From contig NZ_OY762899.1 in NCBI RefSeq assembly GCF_963666545.1, positions 2,852,001-2,916,000 of the forward strand: 64,000 nt of DNA, in the 5' to 3' direction. Position numbers and translations under genes: made by a program. Origin of the DNA: an uncultured Bacteroides sp. Its GTDB lineage: Bacteria; Bacteroidota; Bacteroidia; Bacteroidales; Bacteroidaceae. Under the pieces are notes generated by a model. That model did no database searches. It saw only the letters and a program-made list of their open reading frames with translations, and was not told the DNA's origin. Each line of letters opens with the position of its first letter. Position 1 is the stretch's first letter. Shown piece by piece: positions 7,459 to 15,614 of the stretch.

Positions 7459-9795
7459 ATGAACTTTATTTCTGAAGATCGATTGAATCAACTATTGATT
7501 GATGAACTCGATGTCCTTTTTATCTTAAACATGGATTGCGACATTCTTTCCATTAATAAGGCTGTGAGCTCTATCCTCGGCTATCGAGAAGAGTCATTGA
7601 AGGGCCATAATTTAGTTGCTGTATATCCACCTGAGCATAAAGACAAAATGAGCTTAACTCTCCCGTTGTTAATCAAAGGGAATGTGCTTTCTTGCCCGTA
7701 TCCTCTTATGTCGTTTGGAGGGAAAATTCTACCTGTTGATATGAAGTTTTATATGGGTTGGTGGAATGGCGAAAATGTTATAGCAGCTGTTGGCGTTAAT
7801 CTATCTTCTCATCATTTTTCAAAAGACGTTTTTTATAGTATATTCAATTGCTCTGATATAATGATGGTTTTGGGCTCTATTGACGGAACTTATATCTATA
7901 ATGCAAATAGAGCTTTTAGGAAATGTTTAGGATATTCTATCGAAGATATTTCCGGAAAGACTATTCATGAATTGGGATTGTTTTTGAATAGGGGCCGTTT
8001 TGATGAGATATTAGCTAAGTTTTATAAAGTAGGCAAAGCTAAGGGCGAAGGTGTGTTACGAGCAAAATCCGGAGAGTTAGTCGTTTGCTGGTTTTCTTTG
8101 GAGAAATTAATCATTAGTGGAGAATCTTACATCTTCTTTGTAGCTACTGATATTACAGAGCGTAAGCAAATGGAGACTAAATTGCAATACCTTGTCTCTC
8201 AACAGAAATTATTAGCAGATGTGGCTCAATTACTTAATGAGCAGAGAAATTTTGATGAGATAGTTAATAGGGTGTTGGAACTCATCGGGCGGCATACCAA
8301 TGTCAGTCGGGTATACATTGGCAAATATGCGGAGGATAATCTTTATTGTGATATGGTTTATGAATGGTGTAATGAAGGTATTGAGAGCTTGATCGAAGTT
8401 CTTCAAAATGTTCATTTCTCAGCAGCACCTTCATGGAACACTATGCTTAGTAAGGATGGACGAATTCTGGCAGATACTATTAATAAACTGCCTAAAGATA
8501 TAGCTGATTTTGTGCGTAAACTTGGAGTTAAATCATTGTTGGTATATCCGATTTATATTAATAACCATTTTTGGGGATTTATAGGCTTTGATGATTATGT
8601 GCGAAATAAAGTATGGCAGGAAGAGGAAATTCATTTGATGCGTACGATCGTTAATAATATAGCTAATGCTTTGGATCGTAAATCATATATTGAACAATAT
8701 AAAAATAGTGAAATGCGGCTAAGGCTTGCCCTAAATGCTGCTAAAGAAGGCATGTGGGATTGGAATTTGCAGACAGATGAGGTCTTTTTTACTGATGCTT
8801 GCTTTACCATGTTGGGGTATGAGCCCAATGAGATGTCCGGCAAAACCTATCATTGGAAGGATTTGGTTCATCCAGATGATTGGCCGGGAGCGATGAAAGC
8901 ATTTGCTACTCATTTAAGAGGTAATTCTGCTTACTATGAATGTGTGTTCCGCGTTAAAACTAAAACCGGCGATTGGAAATGGGTTTTGGATCATGGAAAA
9001 ATTGTAGAGAAAAACAGTAAAAATGAGGCGCTACGGGCTGTCGGTACTCATATTGATATTACAAAACAAAAAGAAGCGGAACGAGAGTTGCAAGAATTGC
9101 TCTCTACAAAAGATAAATTGTTCTCTATCATTTCTCACGATCTTCGAGGTCCTGTTGGTAGCTTTATGCAAATCATAGAACTTCTTACTAGCGGTATGCA
9201 GATTGAGCCGGAGATGCAGGTCTCTCTTTTGGGGGAACTGAAGAATATGTCTAAAAATACATTCTATTTGCTGGAAAATTTGCTCAACTGGTCAAGATCG
9301 CAACGTAGTGAAATAGAATATGCTCCGCGTGCTATCCTTATTAATGACTTAATTACAGAGAATCTTTCTTTATTATCGGTTACTGCAAGCCAGAAAGAAA
9401 TTGAGGTCCGATTTAATGAAGATCATTATTTTAATGCTTTTGCTGATTACAATATGATAAATCTGGTGATAAGGAATCTGTTGTCTAATGCAGTTAAATT
9501 TACTCCTCGTGGTGGAACTGTCGATATTTATCTTGCAGAGGAAGAACACTTCGTGCAAGTAACGGTAAAAGATTCAGGTGTAGGTATGTCGCCGGATATT
9601 GTGGAGAAGTTGTTTACTAAGGATCATTATCACTCAACCTATGGTACAAATAATGAAAAAGGATCAGGACTTGGACTTATGCTTTGTACAGACTTTATAA
9701 GTAGAAACGGAGGAAAGATTAGAGTCGAGAGTGAAGTTGGCAAGGGCAGTTCTTTCATATTCACGCTTCCTGCAGCGGATATTGGAACGATTTGA
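7459..9795 (+). CDS. Soluble multi-PAS/GAF sensor histidine kinase
   Basis: 778 residues from ATG 7459; an upstream in-frame ATG at 7378 would add 27 non-conserved-looking residues. Domains: PAS (about 10-115), PAS with a DITERKQ-type PAC end (125-235), GAF (255-410), PAS/PAC (420-545, ending in DITKQKEAE), HisKA with ISHDLRG (phospho-acceptor His near 568) and HATPase with N-box NLVIRNLLSNAVKF, DSGVGM and GSGLGLML. No membrane segment is visible, so the signal is probably cytoplasmic. There is no receiver domain and no response regulator next door: an orphan kinase. The ligand is unknown. Confidence 0.9.
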   Translation: MNFISEDRLNQLLIDELDVLFILNMDCDILSINKAVSSILGYREESLKGHNLVAVYPPEHKDKMSLTLPLLIKGNVLSCPYPLMSFGGKILPVDMKFYMGWWNGENVIAAVGVNLSSHHFSKDVFYSIFNCSDIMMVLGSIDGTYIYNANRAFRKCLGYSIEDISGKTIHELGLFLNRGRFDEILAKFYKVGKAKGEGVLRAKSGELVVCWFSLEKLIISGESYIFFVATDITERKQMETKLQYLVSQQKLLADVAQLLNEQRNFDEIVNRVLELIGRHTNVSRVYIGKYAEDNLYCDMVYEWCNEGIESLIEVLQNVHFSAAPSWNTMLSKDGRILADTINKLPKDIADFVRKLGVKSLLVYPIYINNHFWGFIGFDDYVRNKVWQEEEIHLMRTIVNNIANALDRKSYIEQYKNSEMRLRLALNAAKEGMWDWNLQTDEVFFTDACFTMLGYEPNEMSGKTYHWKDLVHPDDWPGAMKAFATHLRGNSAYYECVFRVKTKTGDWKWVLDHGKIVEKNSKNEALRAVGTHIDITKQKEAERELQELLSTKDKLFSIISHDLRGPVGSFMQIIELLTSGMQIEPEMQVSLLGELKNMSKNTFYLLENLLNWSRSQRSEIEYAPRAILINDLITENLSLLSVTASQKEIEVRFNEDHYFNAFADYNMINLVIRNLLSNAVKFTPRGGTVDIYLAEEEHFVQVTVKDSGVGMSPDIVEKLFTKDHYHSTYGTNNEKGSGLGLMLCTDFISRNGGKIRVESEVGKGSSFIFTLPAADIGTI

Positions 9796-9920
9796 AAAGT
9801 CAGATATATTTTTGCTTAGATATTATTGGGGGATTTTTTGTGTTATGCTGATGGCCGGTTATGGGCTCTGTCTTGCTATGATCAGTGTATATGTTGTAGA
9901 GCCCCTATTAATATTAATTT

Positions 9921-11543
9921 ATGTTACGTGATTTTATTATGACCGCCTTTTTTCTTTCAGGTGCCATTGTGCAAGCGCAAGATTTGTCTAAATCAGTTAG
10001 TATTATTCCTCAACCGGTTGAAATAATATCTTCGTCTGGTGTTTTCGATCTTAGAACGAATACATCCATTTCCTTTTCTTCTAAAGAAGTGCTACCAAGT
10101 GCAGTCTACTTGTCTGATTATCTGGGTAGATACCTTAGTTATCCGCTTGCAGTGAAGAGAGAAAAGGTTACTCCGAAACAAACAATCCGACTGATTAATC
10201 AAAAGAATGGACAGATCTCCGGTGGCTATCGGCTCGAAGTAACGCCTGATGGGATAACGGTAAATGGAAATGATGATGCAGGAGTGTTTTATGGTGTGCA
10301 GACGCTTATTCAATTACTTCCTATCCGAGCTGGCATAATGCCTGTGGTACCTGCACTAACGGTGCGCGACTATCCTCGTTTTGCTTATCGAGGCATGCAT
10401 TTGGATGTGGTTCGGCACTTCTTTCCCGTATCTTTTATCAAACAATACATTGATTACCTGGCTCTGCACAAGATGAATTATTTTCATTGGCACTTGACCG
10501 ATGATCAAGGGTGGCGTATTCAGATGAAATGTCGACCTGAACTCACGGAGGTTGGATCTTATCGGGAAGGTGAGATAGAGGGCTTATACCCTGGTGTTTA
10601 TACTCCTCTGCCTTACGGTGGCTATTATACTCATGAACAAGTAAAGGAAATTGTGGCGTATGCTGCCGAACGTTACATCACTGTGATTCCTGAAATAGAT
10701 ATTCCGGGACACTGCATGGCTGTGTTAGCTACTTATCCGCAATTTAGCACTACGCCTGATGAGGCGAAGAAATGCGCATTGACTTGGGGCATTTTTAATA
10801 AAGAGAACAATGTGCTGGCACCTACACCTGAGGTTTTCGGATTTCTTAAAGATGTGTTCTCTGAGCTCTGCGATTTGTTTCCTGCGCCCTACATACATGT
10901 GGGTGGAGATGAATGTGCCAAGCGTTGGTGGCAAGAATCTGACCAAACGCAGCGTTTTATGAAAGAACAAGGATTGAAAGATGAGAAAGCATTGCAGAGC
11001 TACTTTATCCATTATGTGCAGCAAGTGGTCAATGCCAAAGGGAAAACCTTGATCGGCTGGGATGAAATTCTTGAAGGTGGCATTTCGCCTGATTGTATTG
11101 TGATGAACTGGCGTACTACGCCTAATGCCGTGAAGGCTATCAAGACAGGGCATCGGGTGATCATGACGCCGTCAGCATACACTTACCTGAATATAAAAGA
11201 ATCCAGAAGTCAGTCTGAACTGGCCTTTCCGGGTTTGCTTCCTTTAGAGAAAGTTTATAAGTTTGATGTGATTCCCGATAGCCTGACGGTTGCTGAGGCT
11301 TCTCAGGTATGGGGTGGGCAGGGTTGTTTGTGGACGGAATATGTGTCCACTCCGTGGAACGCAGAATATTGCCTTTTTCCACGGCTTTCTGCTTTGGCTG
11401 AAAACCTTTGGTCGGCCCCGGAATGTAAGAATTGGGAACGCTTTGTGCAAAAAATGGAACAGCAGTATCAACGCTACGACTTGTGGGGAGCCCGTTATTC
11501 GGAAGCCTTTTTTCGGGTGCAAGATATCTTGAGAAAGCGCTAG
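9921..11543 (+). CDS. Secreted beta-N-acetylhexosaminidase, GH20
   Basis: 540 residues with an N-terminal export signal ending near QAQ20. An N-terminal GH20b alpha/beta domain (25-145) precedes the TIM barrel. HWHLTDDQGWRIQ lies near 192-204, and the catalytic pair is D330-E331 in HVGGDE (326-331); the Asp positions the substrate acetamido group and the Glu is the acid. It removes terminal GlcNAc/GalNAc from host or microbial glycans in the periplasm or at the surface. There is no carbohydrate-binding module and no SusCD neighbour. The gap from the kinase gene is 125 bp; cotranscription is possible but unproven. Confidence 0.95.
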   Translation: MLRDFIMTAFFLSGAIVQAQDLSKSVSIIPQPVEIISSSGVFDLRTNTSISFSSKEVLPSAVYLSDYLGRYLSYPLAVKREKVTPKQTIRLINQKNGQISGGYRLEVTPDGITVNGNDDAGVFYGVQTLIQLLPIRAGIMPVVPALTVRDYPRFAYRGMHLDVVRHFFPVSFIKQYIDYLALHKMNYFHWHLTDDQGWRIQMKCRPELTEVGSYREGEIEGLYPGVYTPLPYGGYYTHEQVKEIVAYAAERYITVIPEIDIPGHCMAVLATYPQFSTTPDEAKKCALTWGIFNKENNVLAPTPEVFGFLKDVFSELCDLFPAPYIHVGGDECAKRWWQESDQTQRFMKEQGLKDEKALQSYFIHYVQQVVNAKGKTLIGWDEILEGGISPDCIVMNWRTTPNAVKAIKTGHRVIMTPSAYTYLNIKESRSQSELAFPGLLPLEKVYKFDVIPDSLTVAEASQVWGGQGCLWTEYVSTPWNAEYCLFPRLSALAENLWSAPECKNWERFVQKMEQQYQRYDLWGARYSEAFFRVQDILRKR

Positions 11544-11600
11544 GTAACTCTTGCCGGATTGAAGGATGATGAGGGAGCCTGTGAAAAACAACTGAAAGAC

Positions 11601-11631
11601 TTGACAAAGAGCGTTTTGCGTTGTATATTTG
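11601..11631 (+). promoter_or_regulatory. Promoter of a short intergenic transcription unit
   Basis: TTG at 11601-11603 and TATATTTG at 11624-11631 with a 20-base spacer match the Bacteroides -33/-7 pattern. The predicted start is near 11638. Confidence 0.6.
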
Positions 11632-11673
11632 TAGAATAAATCAGAGTAAATGATCAAGATTAAAAACAAAAAT

Positions 11674-11754
11674 ATGAATAAGCTATACAATTGCGGATTT
11701 CTTACATCAAAACAAAATGTGGTTTTGATGTGTCATTTGGTAGATATTCGGTAA
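11674..11754 (+). CDS. Possible 26-residue peptide or sRNA body
   Basis: ATG-initiated ORF of 26 codons (begins MNKLYNCGFL, ends CHLVDIR) in a unit with its own promoter 43 bases upstream and a strong terminator 23 bases downstream. The ORF contains a 10-bp hairpin at 11704-11731. The AT-rich leader AAAAACAAAAAT before the ATG resembles leaders of translated Bacteroides genes. I do not recognise the peptide. The alternative is that the roughly 180-nt transcript is a regulatory RNA and the ORF is chance. Confidence 0.35.
   Translation: MNKLYNCGFLTSKQNVVLMCHLVDIR
11704..11731 (+). repeat. Perfect 10-bp hairpin inside the short transcript
   Basis: ACATCAAAAC and GTTTTGATGT flank an 8-base loop. 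It could be an sRNA stem-loop or fold over part of the 26-codon ORF. Confidence 0.6.
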
Positions 11755-11777
11755 GGGTTTAATAGCATAATAACAAC

Positions 11778-11818
11778 AAAAAGGCGGTAGTTTCTAACTG
11801 AAATTGTCGCCTTTTTTG
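11778..11818 (+). terminator. Strong intrinsic terminator
   Basis: AAAAAGGCG pairs with CGCCTTTTT. Including wobble pairs the stem extends to about 17 bp up to a 4-5 base loop, followed by a T run. It ends the short transcript begun near 11638. Confidence 0.8.
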
Positions 11819-11877
11819 TAGCTAAATTTCTTGTAATATAGGATAAATCCAATATTTGGTCCTACTAAATTTTTGTG

Positions 11878-11916
11878 CAATTTATAATAAATTGTTTTTG
11901 AATTTATTATAAATTG
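11878..11916. repeat. AT-rich perfect inverted repeat
   Basis: The 16-base arm CAATTTATAATAAATT is repeated as its exact reverse complement after the 7-base spacer GTTTTTG. Each arm is itself nearly palindromic. It could be a protein-binding site or a hairpin. No gene starts nearby. Confidence 0.6.
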
Positions 11917-12131
11917 ATTTTTGGTTTATTAAAGCCTTCTTTTGGGATGTAAATATCTTGAACTGATCTTCTCCTTTGAAAATCGAGAAGAATTTACTTG
12001 GATAAAAAGCGACTTAAAAGGCGATGGAATCTTTCGTACAAAACAATGCCTTCTAGTAGTATTTTATGGTTCTTATTAATTACAAATGATGAAATGGGCA
12101 GATATTCTCGAATGAGTAGTATGCATAAATG

Positions 12132-12182
12132 AAAGGCAGAATCAACACTTTTTCTTCAAAGTTTGTCGATTCTGCCTTTTTT
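12132..12182. terminator. Bidirectional terminator
   Basis: AAAGGCAGAATC pairs with GATTCTGCCTTT over a 24-base loop and is followed by TTT on the plus strand and TTTCATTT on the minus strand. On the minus strand it lies about 30 bases past the DUF2007 stop. Confidence 0.7.
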
Positions 12183-12211
12183 GCGAATGCTTTCAGTGAA
12201 AGCTTGTTTTT

Positions 12212-12424
12212 TTAGAATACTTTTTTGCCGTCTATAATCTTCATGGCAGCAGTGTATTGTTCGCAAGGGACAGCTAAAAGGATGCTGTCTATTCCTTTAT
12301 CTTTTACTGAAACATCAATATAAGCTGCGCTCAAAAGCTCCTTTACACAGTTTACCTCCCATGGGCTGCCTGCAAAAACGTCTACCAGAGAAAGTCTTTT
12401 ATTTGTTATCATTGCTTTAAACAA
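12212..12424 (-). CDS. Small DUF2007-like protein
   Basis: 70 residues, soluble. The pattern (VDVFAGSPWEVNCVKELLSAAYIDVSVKD..., then LAVPCEQYTAAMKII) fits DUF2007, called putative signal-transducing proteins: short ferredoxin-like proteins of unknown role. It has its own promoter at 12441-12470 and a terminator downstream, so it is probably monocistronic and separate from the acyl-CoA ligase 94 bp upstream. Confidence 0.75.
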   Translation of the reverse strand: MFKAMITNKRLSLVDVFAGSPWEVNCVKELLSAAYIDVSVKDKGIDSILLAVPCEQYTAAMKIIDGKKVF

Positions 12425-12440
12425 TTAAGTTATGCGGTTG

Positions 12441-12470
12441 CAAATATAGACTATTTTTTTGTTTCGCAAG
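12441..12470 (-). promoter_or_regulatory. Promoter of the DUF2007-like gene
   Basis: On the minus strand a TTG -33 element (12468-12470) and the -7 box TATATTTG (12441-12448) have a 19-base spacer; the -7 lies 16 bases upstream of the ATG. Confidence 0.65.
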
Positions 12471-12518
12471 TTAAAGTGCTGTAAATTATGGCATTAAAAC
12501 TTCATGCAAACGTTATCG

Positions 12519-14174
12519 CTACTTCACATCATTTTCACGAATCTCTACCCGACGAATTTTGCCGCTGATCGTTTTAGGGAGTTCATCCACAAATTCAATG
12601 ACACGAGGATACTTGTAGGGTGCGGTAACTTTCTTCACATGGTCTTGCAATTCTTTAATTAATTCCTCTCCCACACGATCTTTATAGTCGTGTCCTAGCA
12701 CGATGGTAGCTTTCACAACTTGCCCGCGTATCTCGTCGGGAACTCCTGTGATAGCACATTCTACTACGGCAGGGTGCGTCATTAAAGCACTCTCTACTTC
12801 AAACGGGCCTATGCGATAGCCGGAACTTTTGATCACGTCATCTGCACGGCCTACGAACCAGTAGTACCCATCTTCGTCTTTCCAAGCTACGTCGCCCGTG
12901 TAGTATATATGATCATGCCATGCTTCATGACTGCGTACGGGATCACGATAATATTCTTTAAACAGCCCGATGGGTTTGCCTTTGTCTGTGCGAATAACAA
13001 TCTCACCTTGTTCACCGGCTTCTACCGAACGGCCATCGTGATCTATCAAGTCTACATCATATTCAGGATTGGGCACACCCATGCTGCCCGGTTTCGGCTC
13101 CATCCAAGGGAAAGTAGCTACGGTTAGCGTTGTTTCTGTCTGCCCAAAACCTTCCATCAGTTTGATTCCTGTAAGTTTCTTGAAGGTTTCGTATACGGTA
13201 GGATTGAGTGCTTCGCCTGCGATCGTGCAATACTCAAGTGATGAAAGGTCATACTTCGTCAGATCCTCGCGTATTAGAAAACGGAAGATGGTAGGTGGTG
13301 CGCAGAGAGAGGTGATGTGGTAATCATGTATTTTCTTCAGTATCTCAGCCGGAGTGAATTTTTCATGGTCGTATACAAACACATTGGCACCGGCTATCCA
13401 CTGTCCGTAGAGCTTTCCCCATACAGCTTTGCCCCATCCTGTATCGGCTATGGTCAGATGCAGACTGTCGGGGCGCAGATTATGCCAAAAACTGGCGGTA
13501 ACGATGTGTCCCAGCGGGTATGTGAAATCGTGTGCTACCATTTTGGGCTCACCTGTGGTGCCTGATGTGAAGTACATCAGCGACACGTCTTCATTGCTGT
13601 TTGGATGGGTGGGACGAATAAATGGAGCAGCTTGTTCAATGCCTTTATGGAAGTCCTTAAATCCTTCTGCTATTTCAGGGCCGACACTCACCAGTTGCTT
13701 CACAGTGGGTGATAGCGACATAGCATCAATGATATGTTTTGTAATTACCTCTTCACCTGCAGCGACGATCATTTTAATGCTTGCGGCATTGCAGCGGTAG
13801 GCAATATCTTTCTTGGTGAGCAGATGTGTAGCCGGAATTACAACTGCTCCGATCTTATGAAGTGCCACTATGCTAAACCAAAATTCGTAGCGACGCTTCA
13901 GGATAAGCATAACCATATCTCCGTGTCCTATACCTAAGCTTTGGAAGTATGATGCCGTTTGGTCCGTATATCGTTTCATGTCGGCAAAAGAAAACTGTCG
14001 GTGTTCGCCTTTGTCATTAGTCCACATCAGAGCCGGTTTTTCAGGCTCTTCAGCCGCCCAAGTATCCACTACGTCATAGCCGAAGTTGAAATTGTCGGGT
14101 ACATTTATTTTCAGGTTCTCTATAAAATCTTTCTGTGATGTGAAAGAGGTTTGAGATAAATATTTTTCTACCAT
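12519..14174 (-). CDS. AMP-forming acyl-CoA ligase (acetyl/medium-chain or aryl type)
   Basis: 551 residues of the ANL adenylate-forming superfamily: P-loop YFTSGTTGEPK at 201-211, the GFGQTETT motif near 338, YYTGDVAWKD near 430, and a C-terminal acylation Lys539 in SGKIRR. It activates a carboxylate with ATP and transfers it to CoA in the cytoplasm. The acid cannot be told from sequence alone. It lies 22 bp after the XRE-cupin regulator, a pairing seen in anaerobes where such ligases handle branched-chain or aryl acids. It forms the distal end of the arginine/proline gene run. Confidence 0.85.
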   Translation of the reverse strand: MVEKYLSQTSFTSQKDFIENLKINVPDNFNFGYDVVDTWAAEEPEKPALMWTNDKGEHRQFSFADMKRYTDQTASYFQSLGIGHGDMVMLILKRRYEFWFSIVALHKIGAVVIPATHLLTKKDIAYRCNAASIKMIVAAGEEVITKHIIDAMSLSPTVKQLVSVGPEIAEGFKDFHKGIEQAAPFIRPTHPNSNEDVSLMYFTSGTTGEPKMVAHDFTYPLGHIVTASFWHNLRPDSLHLTIADTGWGKAVWGKLYGQWIAGANVFVYDHEKFTPAEILKKIHDYHITSLCAPPTIFRFLIREDLTKYDLSSLEYCTIAGEALNPTVYETFKKLTGIKLMEGFGQTETTLTVATFPWMEPKPGSMGVPNPEYDVDLIDHDGRSVEAGEQGEIVIRTDKGKPIGLFKEYYRDPVRSHEAWHDHIYYTGDVAWKDEDGYYWFVGRADDVIKSSGYRIGPFEVESALMTHPAVVECAITGVPDEIRGQVVKATIVLGHDYKDRVGEELIKELQDHVKKVTAPYKYPRVIEFVDELPKTISGKIRRVEIRENDVK

Positions 14175-14196
14175 AATTTATTGTGTGTTTGTCGGT

Positions 14197-14751
14197 TTAC
14201 ATGATAACAGCAAGAAAACGGACCATTTTGCCGTTGAGTGCTTTCATACCATGAGGCAGTTTAGAGTTAAAGTAAATACTATCTCCTTCATTTAAAATCA
14301 ACTTTTTGCTAGCTATACATATCATCATGCTACCTTCAAGTACTAAATTAAACTCTTGCCCGTTGTGGCTGTTGTGTTGTATAGGTTCGTTTTCATCCTT
14401 AGGCTCTACGGTTACAATGAAAGGATCGGCAGAACGATTAATGAATCCAGCTGCCAGAGATTGATATTTGTATGCCTTCGTGCGCTCAATCGATGTGCCT
14501 GTTCCTGCTCGTGTGACAAAGTAAGAGTTCATTTTTGGTTCTTCACCAAACATGAGTGCATCTAAGGCAATGTTATACTTACGAGCCACTTTTTGCAGCA
14601 TGCTGATTGAGATGTCGTACTCACCGCTCTCGGCTTGTTTGTACTCTTTGGCTGATAGTTCGCAATCGCGGGCAATATCTTCAACCGTTAGTTCGAGTAC
14701 TTCTCGCAGACCGCGCAGGCGCTCTGCAATTTGCTTTATCTGTTCATCCAT
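14197..14751 (-). CDS. XRE-family regulator with C-terminal cupin
   Basis: 184 residues: helix-turn-helix at about 6-62 (LRGLREVLELTVEDIARDCELS...) and a cupin beta-barrel at about 110-180 with HNSHNGQEFNLVLEG and GDSIYFNSKLPHG, the usual metal or ligand pocket. Such proteins sense a small molecule through the cupin. It is 12 bp after proC and 22 bp before the acyl-CoA ligase, so the ligase is the likely target. Self-regulation is possible; no operator was identified. Confidence 0.88.
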   Translation of the reverse strand: MDEQIKQIAERLRGLREVLELTVEDIARDCELSAKEYKQAESGEYDISISMLQKVARKYNIALDALMFGEEPKMNSYFVTRAGTGTSIERTKAYKYQSLAAGFINRSADPFIVTVEPKDENEPIQHNSHNGQEFNLVLEGSMMICIASKKLILNEGDSIYFNSKLPHGMKALNGKMVRFLAVIM

Positions 14752-14763
14752 ATTATTGTGTTT

Positions 14764-15540
14764 TTAGTTTGAGCTTGCTTTCATGGCACGAATGATGGCA
14801 GAAGAGAATCCGGCATGTTCCAGTTCATTGATTCCTTTGATGGTGATTCCGCCGGGAGTGGTAACTTTGTCTATCTCGATGCTGGGGTGCGTGTCGTTAG
14901 CCAGAATGAGTTCCGCTGCTCCTTTCACCGACTGTGCCACCATCTTCATGGCATCTTTGGGGTAGATACCCATTTCCACACCTGCTTGCATGCCCGCCTG
15001 AATATATTTCAGTACGTAGGCAATGCCACAAGAAGCGAGAGCTGTGGAGGCAGCCATTTGTTTTTCGGGAATGAGCATAGCCAATCCCATCTCATTGAAG
15101 AGGTTCAATATAAGTGCTTCTTGTTGAGGTGAAGCATTGTGTGAGGCTATCAGCGTCATGCTTTGCAATTGCGAGATAGCAGTGTTGGGCATTAAGCGAA
15201 AAATGGTAGCCGAAGAACTGATCCATTGTTCATATTCGGAGAAAGGAATACCCGAAGCAACGGAAGCGATAAGTTGCTTCTCAGGCTTAAGAGATAGATT
15301 GCCGATCACCTCTTTCATTAGCCAGGGTTTTACAGCCAGAATAACCAGATCAGCGCTATCTACTGCTGTCTGGTTGCTGTTGGTTACTTGTATTTCTTTG
15401 TTGAAGACTTTTAAAGCATCCAGTTTCCCGTTGGTGGGGTTTGCTACAGTGATGTCTGTAGCTTTGATGAGTTGTCCTTGTGCCAATCCACGGGCAATGG
15501 CACCGCCCATGTTCCCGGCTCCGATAATTGCAACTTTCAT
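14764..15540 (-). CDS. proC: Pyrroline-5-carboxylate reductase
   Basis: 258 residues. The N-terminal Rossmann motif is IGAGNMGGAIARGL (5-18), and the C-terminal dimerisation domain ends with TTPGGITIKGINELE, the P5CR signature. It reduces pyrroline-5-carboxylate to proline using NAD(P)H. Lying 74 bp after argD, it links the proline and arginine branches of glutamate metabolism in one gene run. Confidence 0.94.
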   Translation of the reverse strand: MKVAIIGAGNMGGAIARGLAQGQLIKATDITVANPTNGKLDALKVFNKEIQVTNSNQTAVDSADLVILAVKPWLMKEVIGNLSLKPEKQLIASVASGIPFSEYEQWISSSATIFRLMPNTAISQLQSMTLIASHNASPQQEALILNLFNEMGLAMLIPEKQMAASTALASCGIAYVLKYIQAGMQAGVEMGIYPKDAMKMVAQSVKGAAELILANDTHPSIEIDKVTTPGGITIKGINELEHAGFSSAIIRAMKASSN

Positions 15541-15614
15541 GTATTCTAATTTTAAGTATTATGGTGGCAAAGTTACAAGTTTTGCGGACAAAGTGTACTT
15601 TGGTCTCTAAAAAC

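Larger units (their letters stand above)
11544..12211. other. 668-base region without a conventional gene
   Basis: This region between GH20 and the convergent DUF2007 gene holds a promoter (11601-11631), a 26-codon ORF (11674-11754), a terminator (11778-11818), a 39-base AT-rich palindrome (11878-11916), a weaker TCTTCTC/GAGAAGA hairpin near 11970-11995 and a bidirectional terminator (12132-12182). No long ORF on either strand looks real. Confidence 0.7.

Noticed and set aside
9731-9931. 66-codon plus-strand ORF with a hydrophobic stretch between the kinase and GH20 genes
   Set aside because: It begins inside the kinase coding sequence in another frame and runs past the GH20 start; no promoter and a more plausible GH20 start make it a shadow.
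11161-11690. Two 148-codon ORFs opposite the end of the GH20 gene
   Set aside because: They are antisense to a clear GH20 enzyme, show no domain, signal or promoter, and overlap each other in different frames.
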